Below are positions 25,535 through 34,207 of a stretch of 64,000 bases of DNA, one piece after another (position 1 is the first letter of the stretch; each line of letters begins with the position of its first letter). The stretch is taken from contig NZ_BQID01000007.1 of assembly GCF_021602345.1 (NCBI RefSeq), positions 1 through 64,000 of the forward strand. The letters run 5' to 3'. The notes below the pieces were generated by a model. That model had not been told where the DNA came from and searched no databases. It saw only the letters and a program-made list of their open reading frames with translations. This DNA is from Pseudomonas pharyngis. GTDB taxonomy: Bacteria > Pseudomonadota > Gammaproteobacteria > Pseudomonadales > Pseudomonadaceae. The position numbers and the translations under genes are program-made.

Positions 25535-27244
25535 TCAACGCGGTTCGATGTGGGCAATCATCAGTTGCACGGTCTCATTGCCGCGAAACTCGTTCAGATC
25601 GAGCTTGTACGCCAGTTCGACCCATTTGATTGTCGGGTTCGGCCAGATATCACGATCAATGCCGAAGGCGATGCCATCAAGCTTCACCGAACCGCATTCG
25701 GTCTTCAGCACCACTTTCAGGTGCCGCTCGCCGACCACCCGCTGCTCGACCAACTGGAACACGCCGTGGAACAGCGGCTCCGGGAAATGCTGGCCCCAAG
25801 GCCCGGCGTGACGCAGGGCCCGAGCCAGTTCCAGATGAAACTCCTCGACCGCGAGCGTGCCGTCCGACAGCAGGCGCCCGGTCAGATCTTCTTCGCGAAG
25901 CTGCCTACGCACCTCGGCGTCAAATGCCTCGGCGAACAACGGAAAATTCTCCTGCGGCAAAGTCAGGCCAGCCGCCATCGCGTGACCGCCGTACTTGGCG
26001 ATCAGATCCGGATGCTGCGCCGCGACCACGCTCAGCGCATCACGAATATGAAAGCCCTGCACCGAACGGCCCGAGCCCTTGAGCAGGCCGTCGCCGGCAT
26101 CGGCGAAGGCAATGGTCGGGCGGAAATACCGCTCCTTCATCCGCGAAGCCAGGATACCGATGACCCCCTGGTGCCATTCCGGATCGAACAGGCACAATCC
26201 GAACGGCATCGACTCGACCGGCAAGTCCTTGAGCTGGGCCAGCGCTTCACGCTGCATGCCTTGCTCGATGGATTTGCGATCCTGATTCATGCCGTCCAGT
26301 TGTGCGGCCATTTCCCGGGCCAGCGCAGGGTCGTGGGTCAGCAGGCATTCGATGCCCAGGCTCATGTCATCCAGACGCCCCGCCGCGTTCAGACGCGGGC
26401 CGACGATAAAACCGAGGTCGGTAGAGGTAATGCGCGAAGCTTCACGCTTGGCCACTTCAAGGATCGCCTTGATCCCCGGCCGCGCACGTCCGGCGCGAAT
26501 TCGCTCCAGCCCCTGGTGCACCAGAATCCGGTTGTTGGCATCCAGCGGCACCACGTCGGCAACGCTGCCCAGCGCCACCAGATCCAGCAGTTCACCGATG
26601 TTCGGTTGTGGCTTGCTCTCGTACCAGCCGAGGCTGCGCAGGCGCGCGCGCAAGGCCATCAACACGTAGAAAATCACCCCGACCCCGGCCAGCGCCTTGC
26701 TCGGGAACTCGCAGCCGGGCTGATTCGGATTGACCAGCGCATCAGCTTGCGGCAGTTCATCGCCAGGCAAGTGGTGGTCAGTAATCAAGACCTTCAGGCC
26801 ATGGCGCTTCGCGGCCGCGACACCTTCAACGCTGGAAATGCCATTGTCGACGGTGATCAACAGTTGCGGCTCGCGGGTCATCGCGACTTCGACGATTTCC
26901 GGGGTCAGGCCGTAGCCGTATTCGAAGCGGTTCGGCACCAGATAATCGACGTGCGCCGCGCCCAGCAGGCGCAAACCGAGCACGCCGACGGTGCTGGCCG
27001 TCGCGCCGTCGGCGTCGAAGTCGCCGACGATCAGGATCCGCTGACGCTGCTCCAGCGCCGCCACCAGCAAGTCCACCGCCGCATCGATCCCTTTGAGCTG
27101 CTGGAACGGAATCAGCCGCGCCAGGCTCTTGTCCAGCTCCGCTTCGGACTGCACGCCCCGCGCCGCGTACAGGCGGGTCAGTAGCGGTGGCAGTTCACCG
27201 AGAAACGGCAGAGTGGCGGGCAACGGGCGAGGATCGATACGCAT
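25535..27244 (-). CDS. recJ: Single-stranded-DNA-specific exonuclease RecJ
   Basis: A 569-residue 5'-3' exonuclease of the DHH superfamily, acting in recombination and mismatch repair. It has the conserved motifs 'IVGDFDADGATAS' (metal ligands Asp), 'ITVDNGISS', 'LITDHHLPG' (DHH motif), 'LVALGSVADVVPL', 'GPRLNAAGRLDD', and later 'GGHAMAAGLTL' of the DHHA1 domain, followed by the C-terminal OB-type domain. Length fits the family. Its neighbour yaeQ is 54 bp upstream and in the same direction. Confidence 0.96.
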   Translation of the reverse strand: MRIDPRPLPATLPFLGELPPLLTRLYAARGVQSEAELDKSLARLIPFQQLKGIDAAVDLLVAALEQRQRILIVGDFDADGATASTVGVLGLRLLGAAHVDYLVPNRFEYGYGLTPEIVEVAMTREPQLLITVDNGISSVEGVAAAKRHGLKVLITDHHLPGDELPQADALVNPNQPGCEFPSKALAGVGVIFYVLMALRARLRSLGWYESKPQPNIGELLDLVALGSVADVVPLDANNRILVHQGLERIRAGRARPGIKAILEVAKREASRITSTDLGFIVGPRLNAAGRLDDMSLGIECLLTHDPALAREMAAQLDGMNQDRKSIEQGMQREALAQLKDLPVESMPFGLCLFDPEWHQGVIGILASRMKERYFRPTIAFADAGDGLLKGSGRSVQGFHIRDALSVVAAQHPDLIAKYGGHAMAAGLTLPQENFPLFAEAFDAEVRRQLREEDLTGRLLSDGTLAVEEFHLELARALRHAGPWGQHFPEPLFHGVFQLVEQRVVGERHLKVVLKTECGSVKLDGIAFGIDRDIWPNPTIKWVELAYKLDLNEFRGNETVQLMIAHIEPR

Positions 27245-27298
27245 GGGGTGACAGAAGCTTCTCTTGAATACGTGGGATTTTTCGGGAGTAACGTGGAA

Positions 27299-27841
27299 TT
27301 AACCGCGCTCGCCTTGCAGCCAGCTGAGCTGGACTTCGTGCTGGCCACGGTCGTCGGTGACGAAGATCGTGCCTTCGCTGATCATCACGTCCCACTTGAT
27401 GACGCGGGGCATGTCCTTGGCCAGGGTTTCCAGCACTTCCTGCGGAACAGCGGCAATGTTGACGTTCTTCAGGTTTTTGATCGCCGGAATCACCTTGCCT
27501 TCCCAGACGCGCAGGCTGCCGTAGGCCAGCAGGCTGGTGCGTTCGGTGCGGCGCGAGCACCAGGTCAGGCGATCGGCATCCGGCTGGCCGACTTCGATCC
27601 AGTGCAGGACGCGGTCGTCCAGGCTCTTTTCCCACAGCGCAGGTTCATCCACGTCCGACAGACCACGCCCGAACGACAGTTGCTCGTTGTACCAGAGCGC
27701 GTAGGCCAACAGCCGCACGGTCATGCGTTCTTCGGTTTCCGAAGGATGGCGGGCGATGGTCTGCTTCACGTTCTCGTAGACGCTGCGGTCAAGGTCGGTG
27801 AGGTTCAGTTCGAATTTGTAGGTAGTGGACGGCTGGGCCAT
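27299..27841 (-). CDS. yaeQ: YaeQ-family protein
   Basis: A 180-residue protein from the ATG at 27841 (MAQPSTTYKFELNLTDLDRSVY, the family's usual start). Conserved segments include HPSETEERMTVRLLAYALWY, LSFGRGLSDVDEPALWEKSLD, WIEVGQPDADRL and 'VQLSWLQGER' at the end. The family has a PD-(D/E)XK nuclease-like fold but no proven activity; E. coli YaeQ was linked to haemolysin expression, as I recall. It lies just upstream of recJ, as in other Pseudomonas. Confidence 0.93.
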   Translation of the reverse strand: MAQPSTTYKFELNLTDLDRSVYENVKQTIARHPSETEERMTVRLLAYALWYNEQLSFGRGLSDVDEPALWEKSLDDRVLHWIEVGQPDADRLTWCSRRTERTSLLAYGSLRVWEGKVIPAIKNLKNVNIAAVPQEVLETLAKDMPRVIKWDVMISEGTIFVTDDRGQHEVQLSWLQGERG

Positions 27842-27987
27842 GAACGGGCTTCTTGATACGAGGAAAGTCGGCAAGTCTAACCGATGCTGTAGGCAATCCA
27901 CGAATTGATGGCGATCAACCTTGCGCGACTGACAGCCGGCTATGTTAAAACGCTGTATCTGCTCAGCCTTGTCCTACAGGATCTCGC

Positions 27988-29187
27988 ATGCCGTTCGCCA
28001 ACAAACCGCTCAGCGGTCTGAAAGTCATTGAATTGGGTACTTTGATTGCCGGGCCGTTTGCTTCGCGCATCTGCGGCGAGTTCGGCGCCGAAGTGATCAA
28101 GATCGAGTCGCCGGACGGCGGGGATCCGTTGCGCAAATGGCGCAAGCTGTATGAGGGGACTTCGTTGTGGTGGTTCGTCCAGGCGCGCAACAAAAAGTCC
28201 CTGACACTGAACCTCAAACACCCCGATGGCCTGGCGATCCTGAAAAAACTGCTGGGTGAAGCCGACATCCTGATCGAGAACTTCCGCCCCGGCGTGCTGG
28301 AAAAACTCGGCCTGGGCTGGGAAACCCTGCACGCGCTGAACCCGAAACTGGTGATGGTGCGCCTGTCCGGTTTCGGCCAGACCGGGCCGATGAAGGATCA
28401 GCCAGGTTTCGGTGCGGTCGGCGAATCCATGGGCGGTCTGCGCTACATCACCGGTTTCGAAGACCGCCCGCCGGTGCGCACCGGAATTTCCATCGGCGAC
28501 TCGATTGCCGCCCTGTGGGGCGTGATCGGCGCCTTGATGGCCTTGCGTCATCGCGAGGTCAACGGCGGCCTCGGCCAGGTGGTCGATGTGGCGCTGTACG
28601 AAGCGATCTTCGCCATGATGGAAAGCATGGTGCCGGAGTTCGATGTGTTCGGCTTCATTCGCGAGCGTACCGGCAACATCATGCCGGGCATCACCCCGTC
28701 CTCGATCCACACCAGCGCCGACGGCAAACACGTGCAGATCGGCGCCAACGGCGATGCAATCTTCAAGCGCTTCATGCTGATCATCGGCCGTGAAGATCTG
28801 GCAAACGACCCGGCGCTGGCCAGCAACGACGGGCGCGACAGCCGTCGTGACGAGTTGTATGGGGTGATCGATCGCTGGGTCAATTCGCTGCCGCTGCAAA
28901 CCGTGCTGGATCTGCTGAATCAGGCCGAAGTACCGGCCAGCCGGATCTTCAGTGCCGAAGACATGTTCAACGATCCGCAATACCTGGCCCGGGAAATGTT
29001 CCTCCACGCCAAATTGCCGGACGGCAAACCTTTCAAGATGCCGGGCATCGTGCCGAAACTCTCTGAGACACCCGGCACGTCCGAATGGGTCGGACCGCAG
29101 CTCGGTGAGCACAATGCGCAGGTACTCCACGATCTTGGCTACGACGAGAAGCAGATCGCCCGGCTGCGCGAAGACGGAGCCATCTGA
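27988..29187 (+). CDS. CaiB/BaiF-type class III CoA-transferase
   Basis: A 399-residue enzyme of the formyl-CoA transferase/CaiB family. Motifs: 'PLSGLKVIELGTLIAGPFA', 'GAEVIKIESPDGGD', 'NKKSLTLNLK', 'LVMVRLSGFGQTGP', and Asp171 in 'GISIGDSIAAL', which corresponds to the catalytic aspartate that carries CoA. The small C-terminal domain contains 'EVPASRIFSAEDMFNDPQYLAR'. It moves CoA between carboxylic acids; the acids are unknown, as there is no acyl-CoA dehydrogenase or racemase beside it. It ends 13 bp before the next gene. Confidence 0.93.
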   Translation: MPFANKPLSGLKVIELGTLIAGPFASRICGEFGAEVIKIESPDGGDPLRKWRKLYEGTSLWWFVQARNKKSLTLNLKHPDGLAILKKLLGEADILIENFRPGVLEKLGLGWETLHALNPKLVMVRLSGFGQTGPMKDQPGFGAVGESMGGLRYITGFEDRPPVRTGISIGDSIAALWGVIGALMALRHREVNGGLGQVVDVALYEAIFAMMESMVPEFDVFGFIRERTGNIMPGITPSSIHTSADGKHVQIGANGDAIFKRFMLIIGREDLANDPALASNDGRDSRRDELYGVIDRWVNSLPLQTVLDLLNQAEVPASRIFSAEDMFNDPQYLAREMFLHAKLPDGKPFKMPGIVPKLSETPGTSEWVGPQLGEHNAQVLHDLGYDEKQIARLREDGAI

Positions 29188-29200
29188 GCTGAAGCCCCTG

Positions 29201-30094
29201 ATGCCCTCGGCCTCGAACCGCGCCCACCATTGGTGGACCTGGCGGTTGTTCGGCCTGCTGTTCCTGATGGTACTGCCAGCGTGGGCGCAGGCCAAACCGA
29301 CGCTGATCTGGCTGTTGCGCGACCTGCCGCCACTGACGATCTTCGAGGGTCCGAAAAAGGGCCAGGGCGTTATCGATCAATTGATGCCAATGCTCATTGC
29401 CGGCATGCCGCAATACGAACACACCTTGCTGCGGGTCAATCGCGCCCGTGGCACTCAAATGCTGCATGAACATCCCTTCGCTTGCGATCCTTCGCTGATC
29501 TGGAACAGGGAGCGGGCACAATGGATCGCCTTCTCCATTCCCGCGTTTCGCGCTGTCAGCAATGGCCTGGTGGTGCGTCAGAGAGATCGCGAAGTGCTGA
29601 AGCCGTTTCTGGTCGACGATGAAGTCGACCTGTCGGCATTTCTGGCCAACGGCGAGCGAAAAGTCGGCGTGGTAGCCGAGCGCAGTTATGGCGAGTACAT
29701 CGATACATTGCTGCATCAGGCACCGAGCGGCGCGCTGACGCCCCATTACGGCAACGATGCGCTCAGCAGCCTGCTGTCGATGCAGCGCCTGGGACGTTTG
29801 CAGGTGGTGCTGGGTTACTGGCCGGAAATCCGTTATCAGGCGCGCCAGGCCGAGATCACCGAGGACGAACTGCTGTTCTTCCCGATTCGCGGCACGGGCA
29901 AGTACCTGTCGGGCCATGTCGGCTGCACCGACACCACGGCGGGTCGCCAGGCGATCACCGAGATCAATCAGCTGTTGCGCACCCTGCCCCACGATCATCT
30001 CAACCAGCTCTACGCCGATTGGCTCGACCCCGAAAGGCGTCAGGATTATCTGGAACAGGCGCGGATTTTCTTCCAGCGACAAGCCGCGCAGTGA
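29201..30094 (+). CDS. TIGR02285-type periplasmic solute-binding protein
   Basis: A 297-residue protein from the ATG 13 bp after the CoA-transferase stop. The signal peptide (WRLFGLLFLMVLPAWAQA) ends near residue 28. The mature part resembles SBP_bac_3-like proteins: 'KPTLIWLLRDLPPLTIFEG', 'GVIDQLMPMLIAGMPQY', 'ACDPSLIWNRERAQWIAFS', 'VGVVAERSYGEYID'. The family is often found alone or beside signalling proteins, and its ligand is unknown. A hairpin ends the gene. A related fold forms the periplasmic part of the truncated sensor 1.1 kb downstream. Confidence 0.82.
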   Translation: MPSASNRAHHWWTWRLFGLLFLMVLPAWAQAKPTLIWLLRDLPPLTIFEGPKKGQGVIDQLMPMLIAGMPQYEHTLLRVNRARGTQMLHEHPFACDPSLIWNRERAQWIAFSIPAFRAVSNGLVVRQRDREVLKPFLVDDEVDLSAFLANGERKVGVVAERSYGEYIDTLLHQAPSGALTPHYGNDALSSLLSMQRLGRLQVVLGYWPEIRYQARQAEITEDELLFFPIRGTGKYLSGHVGCTDTTAGRQAITEINQLLRTLPHDHLNQLYADWLDPERRQDYLEQARIFFQRQAAQ

Positions 30095-30110
30095 AATCCG
30101 GGCAAAAAGA

Positions 30111-30142
30111 AACCCCGAGAAGTGGGGAGACGACTCGGGGTT
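30111..30142 (+). terminator. Hairpin after the TIGR02285 gene
   Basis: The stem AACCCCGAG / CTCGGGGTT (9 bp, 14-nt loop) starts 17 bp after the stop codon. It lacks a strong T-run on the plus side but has A-runs upstream (T-run for minus-strand transcripts), so it may work for both strands. Confidence 0.6.
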
Positions 30143-30268
30143 AAACGTGGCCTGTATCAAAGACCCGTAGCAGCAAGCGACAAGCACCGGAGCACAATGC
30201 TTGCTCCTGCTGTTAACGGGTCTGACCGACCTGGATGCAGGAAGGTTCCCACAAATGAAAAATCAGTT

Positions 30269-30550
30269 TCAGAGGGCCGGGTGCTTGTCGAGGGCTGCGT
30301 TTCGCAACGCGGCGATCACACAGGGTTCCAGCCGGCCTTCGGCAATCAGGATGTCACGGTGCAGACCGTCGACCACATCTGTCAGTTGACGCTTGTCGCT
30401 CAATTGCGCCTGATTGAATTCGCGCTCCACCACGATCGCGCCGCTGCCGTTCTTCAAGGTCACCAGGCATTCGCCATGGCGACCCCGAGGGGTCAACGTC
30501 ACTTGATACGGGCTCAGAGCCTCACCGAGCAATAGACTGATACTTTCCAT
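30269..30550 (-). CDS. DUF3509 protein
   Basis: A 93-residue protein typical of Pseudomonas DUF3509: it starts ESISLLLGEALSPYQVTLTP and continues LVTLKNGSGAIVVEREFNQAQLSD and 'DILIAEGRLEPCVIAAL'. The ATG at 30550 has GGAG six bases upstream. The family is confined to Pseudomonas and relatives, and its function is unknown. It lies 165 bp beyond the pseudo-receiver gene, in the same direction. Confidence 0.85.
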   Translation of the reverse strand: MESISLLLGEALSPYQVTLTPRGRHGECLVTLKNGSGAIVVEREFNQAQLSDKRQLTDVVDGLHRDILIAEGRLEPCVIAALRNAALDKHPAL

Positions 30551-30715
30551 CTCGATCTCCACTCAATAGTCCGAAAACACAGTGCCTGGGGCGTGTTCAC
30601 AGTAAATGACCACCGGCCCGAGAGGAAAGTTCTGCTTGTCGCCGGCCTCTCCCGGAGCGTCACCGGCCTATCGGAGCATGCAGGGTGAAGATGACAGGAA
30701 AATAACCATGGGGGT

Positions 30716-31123
30716 TCAAGCGTCCACGCAATGCCGGTGGCTTGTCATGTAGGTGTCCAGCAGACTCCTCATCAACACCGCCGACACTGGCGTGTGCAGG
30801 CGGCCCAGCAAGGTGATCCCGTGTTCGCCGAGCAAGGTTTCCAGCTCTTGCAGCAGGCTGGGTGCCACGGCCCCCAGCAGAATCATCGCCCGCGCGTCCT
30901 GCCGGTCGGCCAGATGCCGGATCAGCGCCACCCCGTCCCCGTTCTGTAATTGTGGATTGCACAGGGTAATGTCGACCGCTCCGCGACGTTCCAGTGACCG
31001 CTTTGCCGAACCCAGCGACGGCGCGGTCAGCACATCATAGATACCGATGGCGTTGAGCATCTGGTGCAACGCCATCAGCTGGAACGGATTGGGTTCTAGA
31101 ATCAGGATCTTGAGCGAGCGCAT
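30716..31123 (-). CDS. Degenerate receiver-domain protein (pseudo-receiver)
   Basis: A 135-residue single-domain protein with the CheY-like fold: LKILILEPNPFQLMALHQML at the start, 'DITLCNPQLQNGDGVALIRHL' in the middle, and a C-terminal GRLHTPVSAVLMRSLL. The key residues of a receiver are altered. The acidic pair after strand 1 is Glu10-Pro11, the phospho-acceptor Asp position is Asn56 (LCNPQLQ), and the conserved Lys before Pro is His/Thr (LHTP). It is therefore unlikely to be phosphorylated in the usual way. AGAGG precedes the ATG. It lies 118 bp downstream of the truncated sensor, in the same direction, and the two may be partners or remnants of one system. Confidence 0.8.
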   Translation of the reverse strand: MRSLKILILEPNPFQLMALHQMLNAIGIYDVLTAPSLGSAKRSLERRGAVDITLCNPQLQNGDGVALIRHLADRQDARAMILLGAVAPSLLQELETLLGEHGITLLGRLHTPVSAVLMRSLLDTYMTSHRHCVDA

Positions 31124-31241
31124 GGGACGACCTCTGGAGCGGCAATCGCGGATTCACGCCGCAGTGGCCTGTCACTCTAGGGCAGTCGTCCTAAGCCTCC
31201 CATCAGAAAAGGAATCGCGGTTTATAGGACTTTTCCCATCT

Positions 31242-32612
31242 TTAATGCAGACATTGACACCCGCTCTCCTTCCTCCGCTCGGTGATGTCCGTCCAGCCAC
31301 CCAGCAGGCCACGCAGTTTTCCATCCGCACTGTAAAACGGCACCGTCCATTGGTAGATCTGACGGGGGCCGCTCTTGAACACCAGCTGCCGTTTGCTGAA
31401 ACGTGTTTTACGAGTGCCCAGCTGCGCCATGAATTCTTCGTGCAGCATCAGTGCCGTGGCCTGCGGAAGTGCATCGATCTCGAACAGCATCCGGCCCTGT
31501 ACCTGTTCCAGCCGAACCGACAGCGCATCTTCATAACTGCGATTGCACATGATCAACCGCCCCTGCAAATCGCGAACGAATACGGGATCGGGCATCGCAT
31601 CGATCAATGCATGTTGGAAAGCCAGTTGATCACTTAGATCCTTTTCAGCCGCCCGTCGCTGCTTTACCTCGGCCGCCAAACGGCGGTTCCACAGCAAGGG
31701 CAATAGCCCGAACACCCCAAGCGCCCCCATCGCCCAACACCCCCACTTGATCAGGAGCGAGCCGATCGAGGGAACCGGAGCGGGAGCAATGCCATCCAGC
31801 CATTTCAGGCGCATGGCACGCAGTTCGGCCGCCGAGAAAGCGCCCAATGCCTTGTTGAGGATGCTCACAAGCTCAGGCAGCCCTTTGCGTACCGCCAGAT
31901 GATCCGCCTCCCATTTTCCCTCCACCAGACCGCCGACCTTGAGCAGGCCCGAGGGAAACAGCTGAGCCCCGATCTCGTTCTCGATGGTGGCGTAGGCCTC
32001 GCCACTCTCGACCAGCGCTCGCGCCTCGGCATACGTTTTCACCGAGCGGATCTGGATCGACGGGTAGTCACGTCGAATGCTGTCTTCCAGCGCATGCCGG
32101 GCCGGCAGGACCAATACCCGCTTTGCCAGCGCTTCGAACGACTGTATCGCCGGTTCGCCCGAATGACCGACGAATACCCAGCCGGCTCCGCCGAACGCGT
32201 GACTGAAGTCCAGGAATGCCTTGCGCTCGTCGTTCATCGCCAGGGTCGTGCTGATATCGGCCACGCCACTCTGAAGCCGTTCCAGCATGTGATCGGTGGA
32301 AAACGACTCCTGATGGACGAACTGCAATCCGGTCATGGCGCTGATATGCGTGAGCACATCGTTGTTCAAGCCGCTCCAATGACCATGTTCATCCTGAAAC
32401 AGATACAACGGGTACTGTACCGAGGCGACCGTCACTCTGGGGTTATCTCGAATCCACTGTCGCTCATGCTCATCCAGCTCGATAGGCTGAACGGTTGTCA
32501 CCCCATCGGAATGCCTCGCCAGATGGGCCGCTTCGGTCCACTGCGACACCCCGAACATCGCCCACACACACAACCAGCACAGCGCCGGTTTCAATCCTGA
32601 AAAAAACCGCAT
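31242..32612 (-). CDS. BvgS/EvgS-like sensor lacking its kinase domain
   Basis: A 456-residue protein from the ATG at 32612 (AAGGA upstream; ATG at 32630 is an alternative). It has a signal peptide (ALCWLCVWAMFGVSQWTEA). A periplasmic SBP_bac_3-type domain follows at about residues 50-270 ('VTVASVQYPLYLFQDEHGHW', 'GVADISTTLAMNDERKAF'). A membrane helix is at about 285-305. A PAS domain follows ('LIDAMPDPVFVRDLQGRLIMC', closing with 'GLLGGWTDITERRKE'). In BvgS-like hybrid kinases the HisKA, ATPase, receiver and HPt domains come next; here the frame ends eight residues after 'DITER'. I found no kinase motif in the next 118 bp. It could be a truncated gene or a genuine kinase-free sensor. Confidence 0.82.
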   Translation of the reverse strand: MRFFSGLKPALCWLCVWAMFGVSQWTEAAHLARHSDGVTTVQPIELDEHERQWIRDNPRVTVASVQYPLYLFQDEHGHWSGLNNDVLTHISAMTGLQFVHQESFSTDHMLERLQSGVADISTTLAMNDERKAFLDFSHAFGGAGWVFVGHSGEPAIQSFEALAKRVLVLPARHALEDSIRRDYPSIQIRSVKTYAEARALVESGEAYATIENEIGAQLFPSGLLKVGGLVEGKWEADHLAVRKGLPELVSILNKALGAFSAAELRAMRLKWLDGIAPAPVPSIGSLLIKWGCWAMGALGVFGLLPLLWNRRLAAEVKQRRAAEKDLSDQLAFQHALIDAMPDPVFVRDLQGRLIMCNRSYEDALSVRLEQVQGRMLFEIDALPQATALMLHEEFMAQLGTRKTRFSKRQLVFKSGPRQIYQWTVPFYSADGKLRGLLGGWTDITERRKESGCQCLH

Positions 32613-32686
32613 TGCCACATCCTTCGTCATCGACTCACCCGTCCTTCGTGGGTGAAACCCGGGCAGTGTGGCATGCATAAACAAGA

Positions 32687-32708
32687 AAGCCCGTCAGGAG
32701 ACGGGCTT
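32687..32708 (-). terminator. Terminator after thrC
   Basis: A perfect 9-bp stem, AAGCCCGTC / GACGGGCTT with an AGGA loop, followed on the minus strand by TCTTG. It lies 24 bp beyond the thrC stop. Confidence 0.8.
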
Positions 32709-32731
32709 CAAAATGTGACAGCTTTGCGGGC

Positions 32732-34141
32732 TTAGAGGGGCTTGCCTCGGTTGCCATGCTGACTGACAAAGGCCTGCACGGCTTTCAGCTCATTCGGCAG
32801 GACGGTGCAGCGCTCTTCTCTCTCAAACAAATCAGAAAGATGTGCAGGTAGTTCGAGAGCTTTTCCTACACCGGCTTTCTCCACCGCGTCCGGGAACTTG
32901 ACCGGATGCGCCGTGCCCAGAATCACCATCGGGATGTCCAGGCTGCGACGGCATTCGCGCGCGGCTTTCACGCCAATGGCGGTGTGCGGATCCAGCACTT
33001 CACCGGTCTGCTCGTAGACTTCGGCGATGGTTTCGCAGGTTTGCGCATCGTCCACGGCCAGCGAGTCGAACAGTTTGCGTGCTTCGGTCCAGCGTTCCTG
33101 TTCGACGCTGAAACCGCCGCCCTGCCTGAACGAATCCATCAGCCCGGCAATTGCCGCGCCGTTGCGACCGTGCAGGTCGAACAGCAGGCGTTCGAAGTTC
33201 GACGAGACCATGATGTCCATCGACGGCGACAGCGTGGCGTGCAGGGTTTCCTTGACGTACTGGTTGCCACTCATGAAGCGGTGCAGGATGTCGTTGCGGT
33301 TGGTGGCGACGATCAGCTGGTTGATCGGCAGGCCCATGTTGCGCGCCAGATAGCCGGCGAAGATGTCGCCAAAGTTGCCGGTCGGCACCGAGAACGACAC
33401 CGAACGCGCCGGGCCGCCCAATTGCAGGGCCGCGTGGAAGTAGTAAACGATCTGGGCCATGATCCGCGCCCAGTTGATCGAGTTCACTGCAACCAGGCGG
33501 GTGCCCTTGAGGAAGCTCTGGTCGGCGAAGCTGGCCTTGACCATTTCCTGGCAGTCATCGAAGTTGCCTTCGATGGCGATGTTGTGGATGTTCTCACCGA
33601 GGATGGTGGTCATCTGCCGACGCTGCACTTCGGACACGCGGTTGTGCGGGTGCAGAATGAAGATGTCGACGTTTTCGCAGTGCTTGCAGCCTTCGATGGC
33701 GGCCGAACCGGTGTCACCGGAGGTGGCGCCGACGATCACCACGCGCTCGCCGCGCTTTTCCAGCACGTAGTCGAGCAAGCGACCGAGCAGTTGCAGGGCG
33801 AAGTCCTTGAACGCCAGGGTCGGGCCGTGGAACAGCTCCAGCACCCATTCGTTGCCGTTCAGCTGACGTAGCGGCGCAACGGCGTTGTGGGCGAACACAC
33901 CGTAGGTTTCTTCAAGAATCTTTTTGAAATCGGCGTCCGGAATGCTGCCGGTGACGAACGGGCGCATGACGCGGAAGGCCAGCTCGTGATACGGCAGGCC
34001 GGCCCAGGAAGCGATTTCTTCCTGGGTGAAACGTGGCAGGTTTTCCGGGACGTACAGACCGCCGTCGGTGGCGAGACCGGCCAGCAGGACGTCTTCGAAA
34101 TTCAGGGCCGGTGCCTGGCCGCGGGTACTGATGTAACGCAT
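32732..34141 (-). CDS. thrC: Threonine synthase
   Basis: A 469-residue PLP enzyme that converts O-phosphohomoserine to threonine in the cytoplasm. The start MRYISTRGQAPALNFEDVLL is the usual one. The family's PLP lysine region is FHGPTLAFKDFALQLLGR. Further motifs are 'VGATSGDTGSAAIEG', 'VAVNSINWARIMAQIVYYF', 'FSVPTGNFGDIFAGYLA' and 'GTAHPVKFPDAVEKA'. It is of the longer gamma-proteobacterial/fungal type. It lies 66 bp after hom and is presumably co-transcribed. Confidence 0.97.
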   Translation of the reverse strand: MRYISTRGQAPALNFEDVLLAGLATDGGLYVPENLPRFTQEEIASWAGLPYHELAFRVMRPFVTGSIPDADFKKILEETYGVFAHNAVAPLRQLNGNEWVLELFHGPTLAFKDFALQLLGRLLDYVLEKRGERVVIVGATSGDTGSAAIEGCKHCENVDIFILHPHNRVSEVQRRQMTTILGENIHNIAIEGNFDDCQEMVKASFADQSFLKGTRLVAVNSINWARIMAQIVYYFHAALQLGGPARSVSFSVPTGNFGDIFAGYLARNMGLPINQLIVATNRNDILHRFMSGNQYVKETLHATLSPSMDIMVSSNFERLLFDLHGRNGAAIAGLMDSFRQGGGFSVEQERWTEARKLFDSLAVDDAQTCETIAEVYEQTGEVLDPHTAIGVKAARECRRSLDIPMVILGTAHPVKFPDAVEKAGVGKALELPAHLSDLFEREERCTVLPNELKAVQAFVSQHGNRGKPL

Positions 34142-34170
34142 GACTGACTCCAATGGACAGTGTTCACGAC

Positions 34171-34194
34171 ACCGGCCCCGCTGGCGGGACCGGT
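34171..34194 (-). other. Hairpin in the hom-thrC gap
   Basis: A near-perfect 11-bp stem (ACCGGCCCCGC / GCGGGACCGGT, one mismatch) with a two-base loop sits between hom and thrC. It has no T-run, so it is more likely an RNA-stability or processing element than a terminator. Confidence 0.5.
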
Positions 34195-34207
34195 GAAGGA
34201 GATCGGC

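Noticed and set aside
29201-32612. A complete two-component system with its binding protein
   Set aside because: The sensor has no kinase domain, the receiver has no phospho-acceptor, and the binding protein is on the other strand with its own terminator.
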